From contig MU859092.1 of assembly GCA_033297205.1 (NCBI GenBank), positions 124,001-188,000 on the forward strand: a DNA stretch of 64,000 nt, written 5' to 3'. This DNA is from Pseudoneurospora amorphoporcata. Its lineage: Eukaryota > Ascomycota > Sordariomycetes > Sordariales > Sordariaceae. Shown here one piece after another: positions 10,284 through 22,699 of the stretch (the stretch's first letter is position 1; the number at the start of each line of letters is the position of its first letter). Below the pieces are notes generated by a model. It had not been told where the DNA came from. It saw only the letters and a program-made list of their open reading frames with translations, and ran no database searches. The translations under genes were made by a program, and so were the position numbers.

Positions 10284-12435
10284 TTAGTCCGTATCAAAGA
10301 AGCTCCCCTCCCTCCCACTCGTTTCCTTGCTCGCTGCTCCTGAACCCCCCAATTTCATCACCCTTCCATCCCACGCCATAGTCTCCTCACCGAAGAACCA
10401 CCAAGCACTCCCCACTGCAGCGGCAATCACGATTTGCACTACCGCAAACCCAATACACATATCTCTCAGTCCATGCCTCGATGACATAACCTCGCTGCTA
10501 CGCGGACTTGAGATCCCACTGGGGACTGCAATGATGAGAATCCCGGCAAACAAGGTCCTCCAGCACGTCACGCCGGCTGCCATATCGTTTGCGGTCCTAG
10601 TAGCAATATTATGGTTATCGGAGGAGGAAACCGAGGCCGTGCTCAACCGGATCAAGGGGCGACAGATGGCGTCAAGGACGTACGCCCCGGCTGCGAGGAG
10701 ACCGAGAGTGAAGCTGATTGCTGGAAGGTTCGTACCCAAAATCTTGCCATCGTGGATGCCTGCGTCTGTATGAAGCCCAAAGGCGAGGACGCCGATGAAA
10801 GCAAGGATGGAACCAGCTGTGATGGCGGCCGTGTTGATCTTGTTGCTAAACTGCGTTGGGATAGAGGACAAGACGGGGAACTGTGATTTTAGTCGAGGCA
10901 GGAAGAGCGGTAGGAGCGTAAGGATGGCTGCTGTAGCGGTAGCAAGAAGCCAGGGACCCATCATGAGGACGCCGATAGTGGTTGTAGTATAGGCGGAGTG
11001 AAACAGAAGGGAAAGAGACGAGCTGAAGGCCCATAGTGAGGAATAGGGTAGGAGGGATGTGAAGAAGAGGATAAGTGTCGTGGGTGCGACGAAGGCACGA
11101 GGTACCTGGAGTAGAGTGACCAGATTTGCCGATCCACGGTAGGAATAAGGTTTCATCTTCACGATGTAGTCGTTGATGGTATCGATGATACGGTCCCGTC
11201 GAATGCCCTGGCACATGGAAGCCTTGTAGGGACTTTCACTACCCTCAGCAATCTGAGGTAGTGTATAAGTGCGGTCATATGCTGTCTCGGGCACACCGAG
11301 GGCAATGGTCGGCACGGCGAGGACAAAAAAGCAGCTGAGTATTGTGAACTGCAACTCGAACCCAGTCTGGCTTCGCGATGATACCCCACCAAGCAGTGGT
11401 GGCCCCCATGTGGTTGTGATGGCAACAATGGTGTAAATGGAAACCCGAAGGTTACGTTCGTGTTCCTTGAAAGCGTTAGCCGTGTGCATGATAAACTCAA
11501 CGAAGAGTCGGATTGAACTTACAAAGAACAGGTCGTAAATGGAACTTTGGACCAGGGTATCAAATGCACCCCATCCCAGACCTTGAAAAACCCTTGCGGC
11601 CAGGCATTGGCTGTAACTGGTTCTCACGCTGGTGTTCCATATGGTACCAATGAATAACAATAGTAATGAGATGAGGTATAGCGGTCTTTTGCCGCATATC
11701 CTCGACGTCACCAAACTGACGAGCCCAGTAAAGGCGGATATAATCAAGGGAACACCGGTCAAAGCCGCGGCGGCAGTGTATGATACACGATACCAATCAG
11801 CTGCCTGAACATTTACACTGATGAAGGCTGTCTTCATAACCCCAATTAAAGCTACCATCAGCAGCAGAGCATAAAAGCTGGATTCCTTACGCCAGCGGGG
11901 CCAGTTCTGAAAACGTGAGCTGGTGGACTTGAATAATGAGTGGCAGAAATGAACTTACCAATGGGTCTTCAGGATTATCGCTTGGTTGCGGTACCAACTC
12001 AACGCCACTGTGCTTGCCTCGCCCATATTTTATATTCCTCGTGGTTGAAGCTAGAGATGTCCACGAAGATTGCGTGTGCAGTCTTGAATGCCCAGATCTC
12101 TTCCCCAGTGATGCCGCCGTTTCCTGTCGTGTTTCCGAGATCGTGGTCAGCGAAGCTTGCGATTTTAAGGGTGGTGGGCGAGTCGGCGGCGGACTTCTCG
12201 GAGAGCTAAACGTGCTTGACATTGATCCAGATCGGCTATGTGCTGTACCCTTCTTTGAGCTTGGTGTTGGTGGCAGTGGTCTGTTTGGTGGTGGCGACGT
12301 GGTTGTAAGAGGGATTATTGTCGGCGAACTTGTAGTAGAAGAAGTCCTGAAAGGTTCCTTAGTAGTAAGATCTTTCGTCGGAAGGGGGGGCGGAGGCAAC
12401 GCCATGCCGAGGCCGAGTATATCCCGGCTGTCCAT
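10284..12435 (-). CDS. Major facilitator superfamily transporter
   Basis: Three exons (12435-11959, 11906-11523, 11465-10284) give about 680 residues. The frame stays open upstream to another ATG at 12576, which would add 47 residues, so the start is uncertain. The first 155 or so residues are hydrophilic and Ser/Pro/Thr-rich, a cytosolic extension. About twelve hydrophobic segments follow. The MFS signature region reads LYLISLLLLFIG...ARVFQGLGWG, and the HERN..VSIY stretch after membrane segment 4-5 is typical of fungal MFS pumps. The second intron (11466-11522, 57 bases) has no in-frame stop. Removing it restores the usual LFF-x-HER spacing. The substrate cannot be told from sequence. No biosynthetic cluster surrounds it. 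Confidence 0.85.
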
Positions 12436-12576
12436 CTCCGAGTACCAAGCCGAGCAAGCTCGACGTCCAAAGTTCTTGATTTCCAAAGCACGACCCAGCC
12501 ACTTGTTACCAGAGCGAGTGTTGATGTCCCGTTGCCGCTGTCCAGCAGTCAATAACGAAGCAGTCGAGTAACACAA

Positions 12577-15500
12577 ACGAGGAACGGACTTGCAAGAGGA
12601 GCAAAGAGGGAAACATGAGCAAGATAAGGGTTACTCGACAACGGTATTAAGAGAGCGGACGGAACCTGTCACACTGAAGGAGGCCCACACACGATCAGGC
12701 ACATTTCACACTTGTGAGACTTTATGACGTTCGTGTTCGATGCCACATGTTGACGCCCACATCTGGCCGAGCTTAACAAGGAATCAAGAGACACATGGGG
12801 CTAGTCAGTATGAGAACCTCGAAGGGGAGGACCCACGGCGATCAAATGCGCCACGAGGGAGCATCGGGTAGTAACACAAAGCCGGAACAATTCCGGACAA
12901 GGCGAGACAGATGGGTACGATCCCTACCTTTGGACAGGGTAGACGATTACCACCATGACGGGAACCGATTCGTCTGGGAAAGTTCGAAAAGGAATGTTGA
13001 AGCTCTTTTTCGCCCTGTGTTTGGCTCCCTCTTCCCAAAGCTCCCAGCTTGCTGGGCTCCGCCTCCATCCCGACCTGGATTCAGAAAAAGAAATCCCTTG
13101 AGTGATAAAAAAAGTCCAAAATTTACTTGGCATGCGTAGGACACTTGCTACTAATGCAGCTGAAGAGCTAGATGCCAAATGCTTTTCTTCTCTTGGCGAC
13201 AGAAAGACCGGCAGCTCAGGTCGCACCGCCGAGTAACCACGCCGTACCCAGGAGCCCCTCGAGTCACGAACGAGTAGCTGGTCGGGTGTAGGAAGCAACC
13301 CCAGGATTCACAGCTTCAGGGATAATAAGGACCCGCCCCGATCCGTTCCCGGCGAGGGTAGGTATGAGCTGCAAGCGAGTTTTTGGGTGGTCAGGTTGAC
13401 GGCGATCATCAGGCCGGCATCATTGACACCCTTGAACACCCACGCAGTCGGTTGCACGCTCAAACCACCTTGTTCTCAGCGAGCTGAAACGGGATTTGAG
13501 GCGGGAAGGGGTGCCAATGTCTCAGGAACCACGGCGTCGACCTGTTCCGCACCGGTTGCTTGCGGGAGCCTTGGTTCTCTCGTACTGCAGGAAAAGGTTA
13601 CCACGCGCCTGACAGAAGAAAAGAAGAAGAGGGGTTGCTTTCACCAAGGGAGACTCGTGACGGTTCAGATCCATCGTGTTCGGGCAAGACAAGACCCCGT
13701 CCTCTGGTTTGTCCAAGCAAACGAAAGAAAGATGCATTTGTCAAAAAGGTACAGGACAAGCGCGACTCGCGAGAAGGAGAAAAATTTGCATCGGGTTGGA
13801 TCCCTCCAACGAAAACAGAGAAAGAAGGAAAGAAGTGCTCTTGTGTTACGGCACCTGCCCGTAAAACCTCCCTCTTGGCGCTCTTCCCCTGCACCTTCCC
13901 GTCCAGCCAGCTCTGGGTCTCCCTCCGCAGTTCCCTTTGTTTCGTGAAGGAATTGTTGCGCTTTTCGCAGGTAAATTGCCCCTCGTAAATTGCTTACACG
14001 AGAACACAACAGCATCACACTTTCCTGTCGGACAGCATCGGACCACTGATCCAATCCCATTGTTGAAAAGCTCAGAATCTCCGCGTTCCTGCATTGGACG
14101 ACCAGGACGCGGGACAATAGCGAGCCATAGCACGTACAGGGGGGTGTGCCACAGGCGAAAAAAAGGGGGGGGGGGTTTGGGTTTGTGAGGTGTCTCTGCT
14201 GCAAGGGGTACACTGTCACAGTGGAACCGCAGCTGGTTGCCATACGCCCGTACACAAAAGGCCCTGCGACCACACCAAGGAATTGAAGCTCAATGTGTCG
14301 ACAAGTTTCCGGGCCAGCAGTAATGTCATTTTCATTATATTGCGCTTGACGCCCTGTTTTGATCCTGACGAGGGACAACATCAATTTCTCTTCATCGTAC
14401 TCACACGAGGACACGACGTCGGAAAGATGCACTACCACAAGAGACGAGGAGGTCACTGTGGGATTCCATTGTTTACTTGGCTCAGGGGCTTGCACAGAAA
14501 ATTGTTAGTGCAGTCCCTGGAGAACCCGATTCCTCTCCGCTTCGCCCTCCCAGTTCCGTCGTCAACATCATTGAAGTCACTATATCACGAGCATCCATTC
14601 CTGATACTATACGACGTGAATCATCCTCGAGCCCACTGATCCACAAATCTTCAGCAGGATCAGTGCCTTCTTCTTCCTCAAGGATCTGAATCAGTTCCCC
14701 AGATCCAGCCCGCATCCCCACCACCCCTCCCTCGCAAATCCGTCAAGATCCAAGACAAGGTTTGCTACACAGAGAAAAAGAGGCGACAAAGCCACATATC
14801 AGGGATCGGAACAATTCCATTCATCTATCCATCCATCCATTCATCCGTCGGTTGGAACCGCCCCATCGCGGGAACCCGCTTGTCGTCTTCATGTCTCTCG
14901 TCCACGGCATATGCATACATACCTACCTACACAGTACACTACGGCCGGAACCGTATGACAGGAGACACACGAGCCTACCCGCGAGAGCCACACAAACGAA
15001 GAGGAAGATATAGACTGGACGAACGGATACCTTGGTTGACTCAGCTACTCTAGCTACTCAGGTACCGCGTAGTATAACAAGTAGGTACATATACCGTACG
15101 TAGAGATTCTCAAAATGATCCATGTAGTAATTTGCGCGCGTGTGGTCTCGGGATTCACTCAGTTCACTCCATAAATAGCTGCCCTGTTTTACTAGGCGCT
15201 GCTTGTTGCCTGCCTGTCTACCAACACTCTAGGTAACGTGGTGGTTCAAAACGATTAGCTAGTTCATCTTGAATCTTAGAGAGAGATTATATTGCTGTGT
15301 TACTCACGCCCACTCTCGGCCAGTACCACGCGTTAGGGACGAGGAAGGGGATGGGGCTGTCCATGTCAGGTAGGTTTGTATATGCGTGTCGAAGGCGTGT
15401 TCTTGTGAATACATACGGGGTAGGAGGGCCAAAGACTGGCCTTTCTTTTTCTTCTTTTCTTTCCCTCTCGCCCTGGACCTCCCTCCCTCGCTTCGTCCCT

Positions 15501-16717
15501 CTGTTATTTGAGGATTATTGAGTCAACGGGTCTGTTTCATCTCTTGGACCAGACTTTTGCCTATGTGGTAATGTTAGAATGTTACGTTCATGTTCCAAGA
15601 TATCGGGTTGAAGATTCCATTTCATCCATTGCATCCCTTTGGCGTGTTCCGATATCTTAAGGCAGCCTCGATGTGGTTGAAGAAAGTCTAATATTCAGCT
15701 AGAAAGGGAGGATGATGTAAGCTATTGCTCGTGTCGAGAGTAATAAAACTTGATTAAATGTCTGACTCCTATGCCAGTGACTAGCAACGGGTACAATATC
15801 GCCCAAACCATATTCCGACCCAAGAACCCTTTTCAAAAACCCATAAACTCCACATAAGTCATAACCCATATTCTGCGATAGACATAATCGCGTCTGTATC
15901 TCTCTGACTGCCCTGTATAGCTCCTCAATATCCTGTTTTATCCCATGTCACCGTTTTGACCATCTATCCCGTGTAGTTCATCTTGTCTATCGGTATTCGA
16001 ATGGTCTAGTTCCGTTGGGTGGATCTTCTTGCCCAAATTAAAAATAGAGAAAAAGACAAAAAGAAAAAGAGTAAGTGGTGATAGTGTCTTTACTCGGCAA
16101 ACGCTGATATCGGATGAGTCGAGACGGGGACAAACCATTGTAATTGGCAGTCGTCTCCCATGTTCTGCGTATTGAGGAGGAGGAAGAGGATGGCGCTTCA
16201 ATGCACCGAAAGCTCCAATCCTCTCCAGTTAAATTATGCCCGACCGGTCATCTCCCGCGCGTTCATATGGTTCCAATGGAAAGTACTCGAGTCGCCACCA
16301 ATGAGCATCGAAGGCCAGAATATCATCTGGACTGGAACTGGGACAGGGCCGGTTGGGTCGATGAAGATGGCTGTTCCGGTAGAAATTGTCAGTTAGGGTT
16401 CTTTGAACGTCGAAAAGAAGGATGGCGCAACCCTTATTCAGGCAACCCGATTCCATAAGACAGCGGTTGTCATCCAAGCTTGCTCGCACACACGGACAGA
16501 TGCCGGACAGCAGGAGATTAGGGTGAACGAACCGGTTTATCGCACCCCATACCTCGGTCCGTGCAGCTTTCGTCCCATGTGCAGACGGGCATCACTTGGA
16601 ACGACCAAAGTACTTACCTTCCCATTCTCATGAATATCTTCTCAACGCCCACGTGTTGGTTCTTCCATGGGGGAATCGGATTAAACAGAACAGGGCAATG
16701 GCAATGGCAGCTCGCAA
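12577..16717. other. 4.1 kb without a recognisable gene
   Basis: This is the largest empty stretch in the window, between the divergent promoter side of the MFS gene and the 3' end of the F-box gene. It has open frames of up to 276 codons (for example 13665-14495 minus and 13387-13947 plus). Their composition is Arg/Ser/Pro-rich on both strands at once, which is typical of chance frames. A run of 11 G lies at 14165-14175 and CCAT repeats near 14825-14845. Non-coding RNA or long untranslated leaders are possible. Confidence 0.5.
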
Positions 16718-17907
16718 TCATGCAAAAGACACAATGACAGCCGTACCTTCATGATCCCCACCCGCTCCCTCGCTAACCTCCTCGCTCTTCTGCATCATGA
16801 AGAGCAGCCTGCTCGACCTGACCAGCACCTCGTCGAACTCTAGCTGGTAGGCAACCGGTCGTTCGTCTTCATCGTACGCTTCGTCGGCCGGCACAAGCAG
16901 CGGCTGCTCGCGCCGGTAGTGACGGTTGTTAACGTAATCGTCCGTCGGCTTCTCCACGACGCGGAACCGGACGCCGACGTTCCGCTCGGAGTCGGCCCAG
17001 AGAACGGCGCGGGCTGCTTTGGCTTTTGCTAGCCTGGCGAGTCTCTCTTCTGGGGATATTTCAGGTGCCTTTTCTGCTGCTGCTTCTCGCTGGCCACTAT
17101 GCAGGTCTGTGGTTGATGAGGACGCTGAGGACGATACTGATGACGTCGGGGTTTTGGTCTGATCGGCTAACCAACTGCGCCAGACGCGCATGACGCCGTC
17201 GCTTACGTTGACGTTGCTGAGGAAAAAGCCGGGCTTCGGTCCGACCTTGACCAGGTTCGTTGTGCAGCAGAGCTGGGAAAAAAGCTCGCCTTCGTCGAGG
17301 AAGACCTCCTCGGACGGTCGGTGGTCCTCGACAGGTTCTGTGGACGGCGCTCCATTGTTGTTGTTGGTTTGCTGTTGTTGCGAACGTCTCGAATACCGTA
17401 GCCTCGGTCGGCGGTTCTCCTCCTGAACGACGGGTCTGAAGTGCGAGTATAGGCCCTTTAAGCCGGCAAGAGTTGGCTCGGGTTCGGGCCCGTGGGTTTC
17501 TTCGTCGCCATTGGGGCCAGCACCGAGTTCACCGAGTTTATCTGTGCGGAGGTAATCGCAGTAGAGGTATGGGGTCGAGAGCTTCGCGCTTGGGTGGTAG
17601 CATTCGAGAATGAGGCGATGTTCTGGAAGGGCAGCGGCCTGCAAAAGGCGCTGGTGGAGGATGTGCAAGGCGACCGAGTAGAAATGGCTGTTCACGCGAA
17701 CGAGAGGAAGAAGAGCGCGAGTCGGAAGCAGATCGAGAATGTCGTTCAGAATCTGGGTTTCGGGGGTTGTTTGTTAGCGGAGTTGATGCTTGGCGCTAGT
17801 GCGATAAGGTGCAAATAGAGGGGATTCCATGTAAGTGATAAGGCCTGGATAACATCATGATAACATACCTCGTTGGGCAACGAGTCCATGGCACTTGTAG
17901 GACCCAT
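16718..17907 (-). CDS. F-box protein
   Basis: Two exons (17907-17869 and 17752-16718) give 357 residues, or 351 if the second ATG at 17889 is used. The 116-base intron splits the F-box itself. After splicing the N-terminus reads DSLPNEILNDILDLLPTR and continues to the VNSHFYSVAL stretch, a clear F-box of about 40 residues. The rest has acidic and Ser-rich linkers and a region with WADSERNVGVRFRVVEKP, a motif I associate with an uncharacterised group of fungal F-box proteins. F-box proteins recruit substrates to SCF ubiquitin ligases through Skp1. No WD40 or leucine-rich repeats are visible, so the target is unknown. A longer in-frame extension upstream to 18081 is considered less likely. Confidence 0.83.
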
Positions 17908-20714
17908 CTGGTCGCCGTTTGGAGTATGGATGTAATAGCTAAGTTGTCCGAATCGGATTGAAGTCGATATGAAAGGCGCGTCCCGCAAAGCCGTAGGTAG
18001 GGTATGATATCGCAAGTACTCGATCGTTGTCCGAAGAAGCTTGGGAAAACGTAGGTCGGGCGTGACGACTAAAGGGACCACGGTATATAAAGAAGCCCTT
18101 CACAACAGTTCCTCAAGTGTGTCACAGGTTAGGATCCAACTCGGATCAGGATAACAGTTCTAGATGTCTGTTCTCAGTGGCGGGCGGACCAGGTTGGCAG
18201 GATATTTTCAAATCGTGGCAGGTCCTTCCTGTGTTGTGGATGCCAAGTGTAGCGTCGTATGTAGCTACACATTCGCTACCGTACCCCCAACGAGCCGTCC
18301 GCGCCCACCGCGGATGCGTCCGCAAACAACCAACAGAGCGGCGGTGACGTTATGGGTCGTCTTGATAGCACATGTAACATGGATGATGGGCGTCGGTACA
18401 AAGCCAAGTCCCGGATGGAGCCGCAGTTCCGCAGCAGAAACTGGATACCGCGACACAGGAGCAGGAGGCCGAAACGGATGTGACCGAGAAGTCAGGATAT
18501 GGATGGGCTGATGGACAGGATTATCGAGCAGAAAGAGTCGAGGGGGGTCTGGGGTTCCATTCAGGGGCAGTATCTGCGACTCTAGTGTACTAGGTATGGC
18601 CTCTCCGCGAGTTGCTCAGCAGGGTGCAGGGACATACAACCGCACGTTTGACCGGGCAGGTATCCAACACCGTCTATCAAGGCAGCCTCGGCGCAAAGAC
18701 GGGATAAGGTATCGGAAAGGACATGAGATGGAAGCCCAGAGTTATGAAAGACAAGCCTGGTTTATCGCAACGTGATTAGAGGTAGGTAGGTTGAACGAAT
18801 CAACCACATACTTGTCCCTCTACCCCCAGCCAGGCATTCATAAAGTGGCTCGGTTCCCGTCGCTTTCCATCATGGAAGTGGCATTGGATCAGAAAACTCC
18901 CCCGAGTCTGACCTGACCCGATCTGCCCTGCTTACCTAGAATTGCCAGAACATCTGCCGAGGAAAGGCCAGAAACATCCCACCGATACCAACAAACAGAC
19001 AGCATTCAGCACGGGCGACAGAAAATGTTTTGCCTTCATCTGCACGGAGTACTCAGAGGGACCAGCCTCACAAGCCAGCGGTGATCCGGAATGCTTTCTG
19101 TTGCAGAACCGTGAACTTTGCGTCTTATGAAGGGATGAGTGGATTAGGGTGACATCAGAGACATTTAACCCCCCAGATCAACCGCCCAACCGCCCGTGCC
19201 TCCCGTTGGCCGCTGGTGTACACATCACCCCTGGAAAGTTCGTTAGCGCTGGACTTCACAACGTACTCTTCGCAACTCAACCAACATTCTACCAATTTTC
19301 ATGCAAAAAGTTGGTATCAACCTAATGCATTTTACCCATTTCATATACTCTCTTCAATTTTCCGTTTTGAATATTGTTATCCCGTTGTTTTTTTGTAAAA
19401 GTTTTGCAGATCCCTGTCACAAGAACCGCGCTAACAAACTTTTAAGGGGTGATACACAGTATGTACACTACAAAACACAGACCCCCGTGGGCCCCCTTTA
19501 GCGGCACGGGCGCCTAGTCCCCCGAGATCCTTCCGAGATCCGTGACAGAAAGGTGGGGCCCAGGGGTCCATGCTTCGGCGGGCGACCCGGGACGCGCCGG
19601 GGTAAAGGCAGATTCAACACTCCATAGCGGCCGCGGCGCCGCGCGTGCAAAGCACTCCACAAGAAACCGCATGCTTAGGTATGTTATGGCTAGGCCAGCC
19701 CGTACGTGCCTGGTAGTAGTTCGATGGCCGTTCGATTCCCGTTCGATCCTTATGTACGTGCCCCTTACATCTATGGTTGGACGCAACTTAACCCAAATAC
19801 ACGAGGAAGGTGAGTAAAGTTTCGGGAAAAAAGAGAGATAAAAGAGAAACTTTCCAACCTGAATCCTTTAAACCGACACCGCCCAGCCAGATCAAGGGGT
19901 TTTATCAAGTTCGAACAACATGTGACATGTTGTAGAGCGAAATCCTGACAGCCCATCCTTTCAACATCATCGTCAAACAGAAAGCCAGACAGGGGTTCAG
20001 AGATTAAATCGCATTCAGTACCTAGTGAGACGAGTTGTAACTAAAGCAGTGTAATCGGGTTCAATTTCCAAATACGTTTTGTTTACAAGACAGCCGGTGA
20101 GTTAGTTAGCTCTGGGAGTCTTGATGTTCAACATCACACCAGATGACGTCGCGGCCAATCGTTCAGATGCTTGGGTGGCTATTGTCATCTCTGACTTCGC
20201 TTGGGTGTAGGTTGTGTACGTACAAGTTGTGCACAGACAGGTATTCCCGTGGCATCTGTGAGAAAGGAAACGGTGCGATATTTCCAAAATGAATAATAAC
20301 TGCCTTTTGAAGATACAGATTAAGCTATGCTTGGGAGACCAAGGAGAGGAGAAAACACCGTTTGCGCCGTAGTAACATGACCGTAGAGCCCGAGCAAATA
20401 AAAGCAAGACATGCGAGTCGAGTGGGTTCATTCTCCCGTGAGGGTGTGCACCAGATATCCCATCCTCTTTCATCTCCTCTTCCTTTGTTCCTACTGCCCG
20501 AACCAAATCCAGAGATATCCCAAAGTTTCCCCAATTTCCACACCCATAAGAAGACCCGATCTTCTGGTATCGCGACAAGACGAAGTGGTGAAGAAAGCCC
20601 AAAACGCCCGCTTATCCCATATGCTTATGTTGATGAATACAACCAAGGAAATCTGTGCCAAAGGTAGTTACCCGCACATGTCATCAAGCTAATCGCCGGC
20701 TCGCCTCCTCTGGG
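17908..20714. other. 2.8 kb without a recognisable gene
   Basis: The sequence changes character. AT-rich DNA at about 19250-19450 is followed by a GC-rich block near 19500-19660 containing GCGGCCGCGGCGCC. Frames such as 20102-20602 (minus) lie just past the histidine phosphatase stop and may belong to its 3' region. No protein family was recognised. Confidence 0.5.
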
Positions 20715-22699
20715 TCACCATTTCATAGTAGAAGGCTTGGAATCGTTTGCCGGGGTGCCGAAATTCAACACCATGTTGTCGTCGTCATCGTCATCGTCGA
20801 ATCCAGTACCGTTGCGGAGGCTGGTTGGTGACCACAGTCCCATAGACGGCTTACGTCCCAGCCCTGTTGACAGATTCGAAGGCTTGCTCAAGCCGAATGA
20901 TGAGACGCCACTTCCGACCGTAATGCCGCCTCCACTTCCATTGCTGGCACTGGAGGTACCAAACACAAACCTAGGAGTGGTAGAGGAGCCACTAGAGCCT
21001 CGGCGACTGGCGCTCAAGAGATCGTTAGACACACCCCCTCGCCCTCCCACAATGTCCTGATACGAGAAGTTCGACGTGGACGACGTGGACGACGTGGAAA
21101 GAGAGTGGGAGTGAGTGTGCCGGTTCCGGGCAGTGGCGACACTAGCGACCGAGATAGAGGTAGACCGCGACAGGTTCGGTGCTTGACCAGGAGTGCGAAG
21201 GTGATCTGTGTTGGCGAACAGCTTGAGATCGTAGTAATGATGGATGGGCGTCTTTTCCTTCTGGCATCGTTGGATGCTCTCATGCAGTTCCTGGTCCGGC
21301 TTCCGAACCGCCATTGTTAGTGACGCCATTGCAACGTCTGCGAGAACTGGCTGATGGGTAATGGCGCCAATCAATGCATTGCATCCCGCACCATGCGATA
21401 CCAAGATAACGACGGATTCAGTCTCCACGTCGTCGCTATCTTCGGATTCCTGAGCCTGGACCGGCCGGCCGAAGCGCGAAACCGTCTTGGTGACCATTTT
21501 GGCAGGGTGTTCAGCTGTGGAATACCAGTCTACTAGCATCTGGATACCTTCACCAAATCTTCTATGCATCGAAGCCCATTCCTCGGGAAAGGAACCACCG
21601 TCACCCCAGTTCAGGGGAGCCCGCATCGAATCCCATTGGTAGTCAATATCACAGCACGCATCCCGAGCATGTGCAACAAAACCCGGAGGGACGGTGTTGT
21701 TATTCTTGACTGCGTACTGCGGAACTGGCGGGACGTAACCCATGGCTGGAAATGGTTGAGTGGCCGACTGTACGGTAGAATCTGGCTGAGATTGACAGGT
21801 GCTCTGGCTGCTGACACTATCGCTCCTAGGCAGAGAACTTGCTACACTAGACAGATCATCTTTTTCCAAAGGGTCGACGGAGCTAATTGTTGGGGACAGA
21901 GGGCGCTGCGTACTCGGGCTCCAAAGCTGCCCTTGGAGGTTTGAGTGGTTGTAAGAATTGGAGTTAGGGTAGCTGCTGTAATCTTCGCGTCTGAGGAGAT
22001 CTGCCTTGGCGCTTGCAAGCATTATGACAGACTCGGGAGGCGGGCTGATGAGTTCGTAGTAGCTAGGAGACAGCCACTCGCCCAGAAAAGCGTCCAGCCG
22101 GAGAACACATTTGCGGATGACCGGCCCTTGAACTATCTTTAAGGGTGCTGGGCCAGTACCGGAATCGGACGCGGTGGACGGCCTTGCTCGGTGACCGTGG
22201 GCAAAGCTGCCTGAAAGCTCTTTGTTATCGCCACTTGTAGAGGGTCCGAATGGGGTCGAGTCTTGTGCCAGACCGGCACTGATAGCAACGGAGGTCTGGA
22301 TGCATCGCAGAAACGGGGAGCTATGGATGACGACCTCGTAACGTTTGCGTTTCGGTTTCGCTGTGGGATCGGTTTGCGCTGCGGCACTGCCAGCTGTTTC
22401 GTCCTTCTTGACTCTCTCTCGGATAATGTTCGCTATCCGAGCTCCGAGGTTTTTGGCTTGGTTCCAGCCGCTATATGTGAGGGGAGGATCGTAGGGAGTC
22501 GACGATGTGAGATGCCAGTTCTTGTCGGCTACATCGAGGCGCAATCCGTGCCTGTTTCATGGCGTGGTCAGTTACGTCCGAACAAGATTGGAGACACGAA
22601 GGCCACAAGACGTCACGCAGAAAGGAACGCTGTGGCCATCAAGGTGTACAGAGATTCAGCTTACCTTACAACAAAAAGGTATGCTGGGGGCTTGCCCAT
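20715..22699 (-). CDS. Large histidine phosphatase (phosphoglycerate mutase-like) superfamily protein
   Basis: Two exons (22699-22665 and 22551-20715) encode 623 residues. The 113-base intron splits the codon of the first catalytic Arg. The spliced start reads MGKPPAYLFVVRHGLRLD, giving the RHG motif at residues 12-14. A second catalytic His lies in VILVSHGAGCN near residue 397. Between them are HSSPFLRCIQT, typical of the fold, and a long Ser-rich insertion of about 150 residues. The C-terminal 170 residues are low-complexity, rich in Ser, Gly and Thr, with an Asp run (DDDDDDDD). Fungal proteins of this shape are annotated as phosphoglycerate mutase family, but true glycolytic mutases are much shorter. 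A phosphatase of unknown substrate is the better guess. Confidence 0.88.

Noticed and set aside
13387..13947. Plus-strand frame of 186 codons in the 4.1 kb gap
   Set aside because: It is Arg/Ser/Lys-rich, and overlapping frames of similar length exist on the other strand. No recognisable features.
13665..14495. Minus-strand frame of 276 codons in the same gap
   Set aside because: It has scattered cysteines and no domain pattern, and it crosses G-run and low-complexity DNA. It could be real but nothing supports it.
17908..18081. N-terminal extension of the F-box protein to 18081
   Set aside because: F-box domains of this group lie at the extreme N-terminus, and ATGs at 17907 and 17889 fit better.
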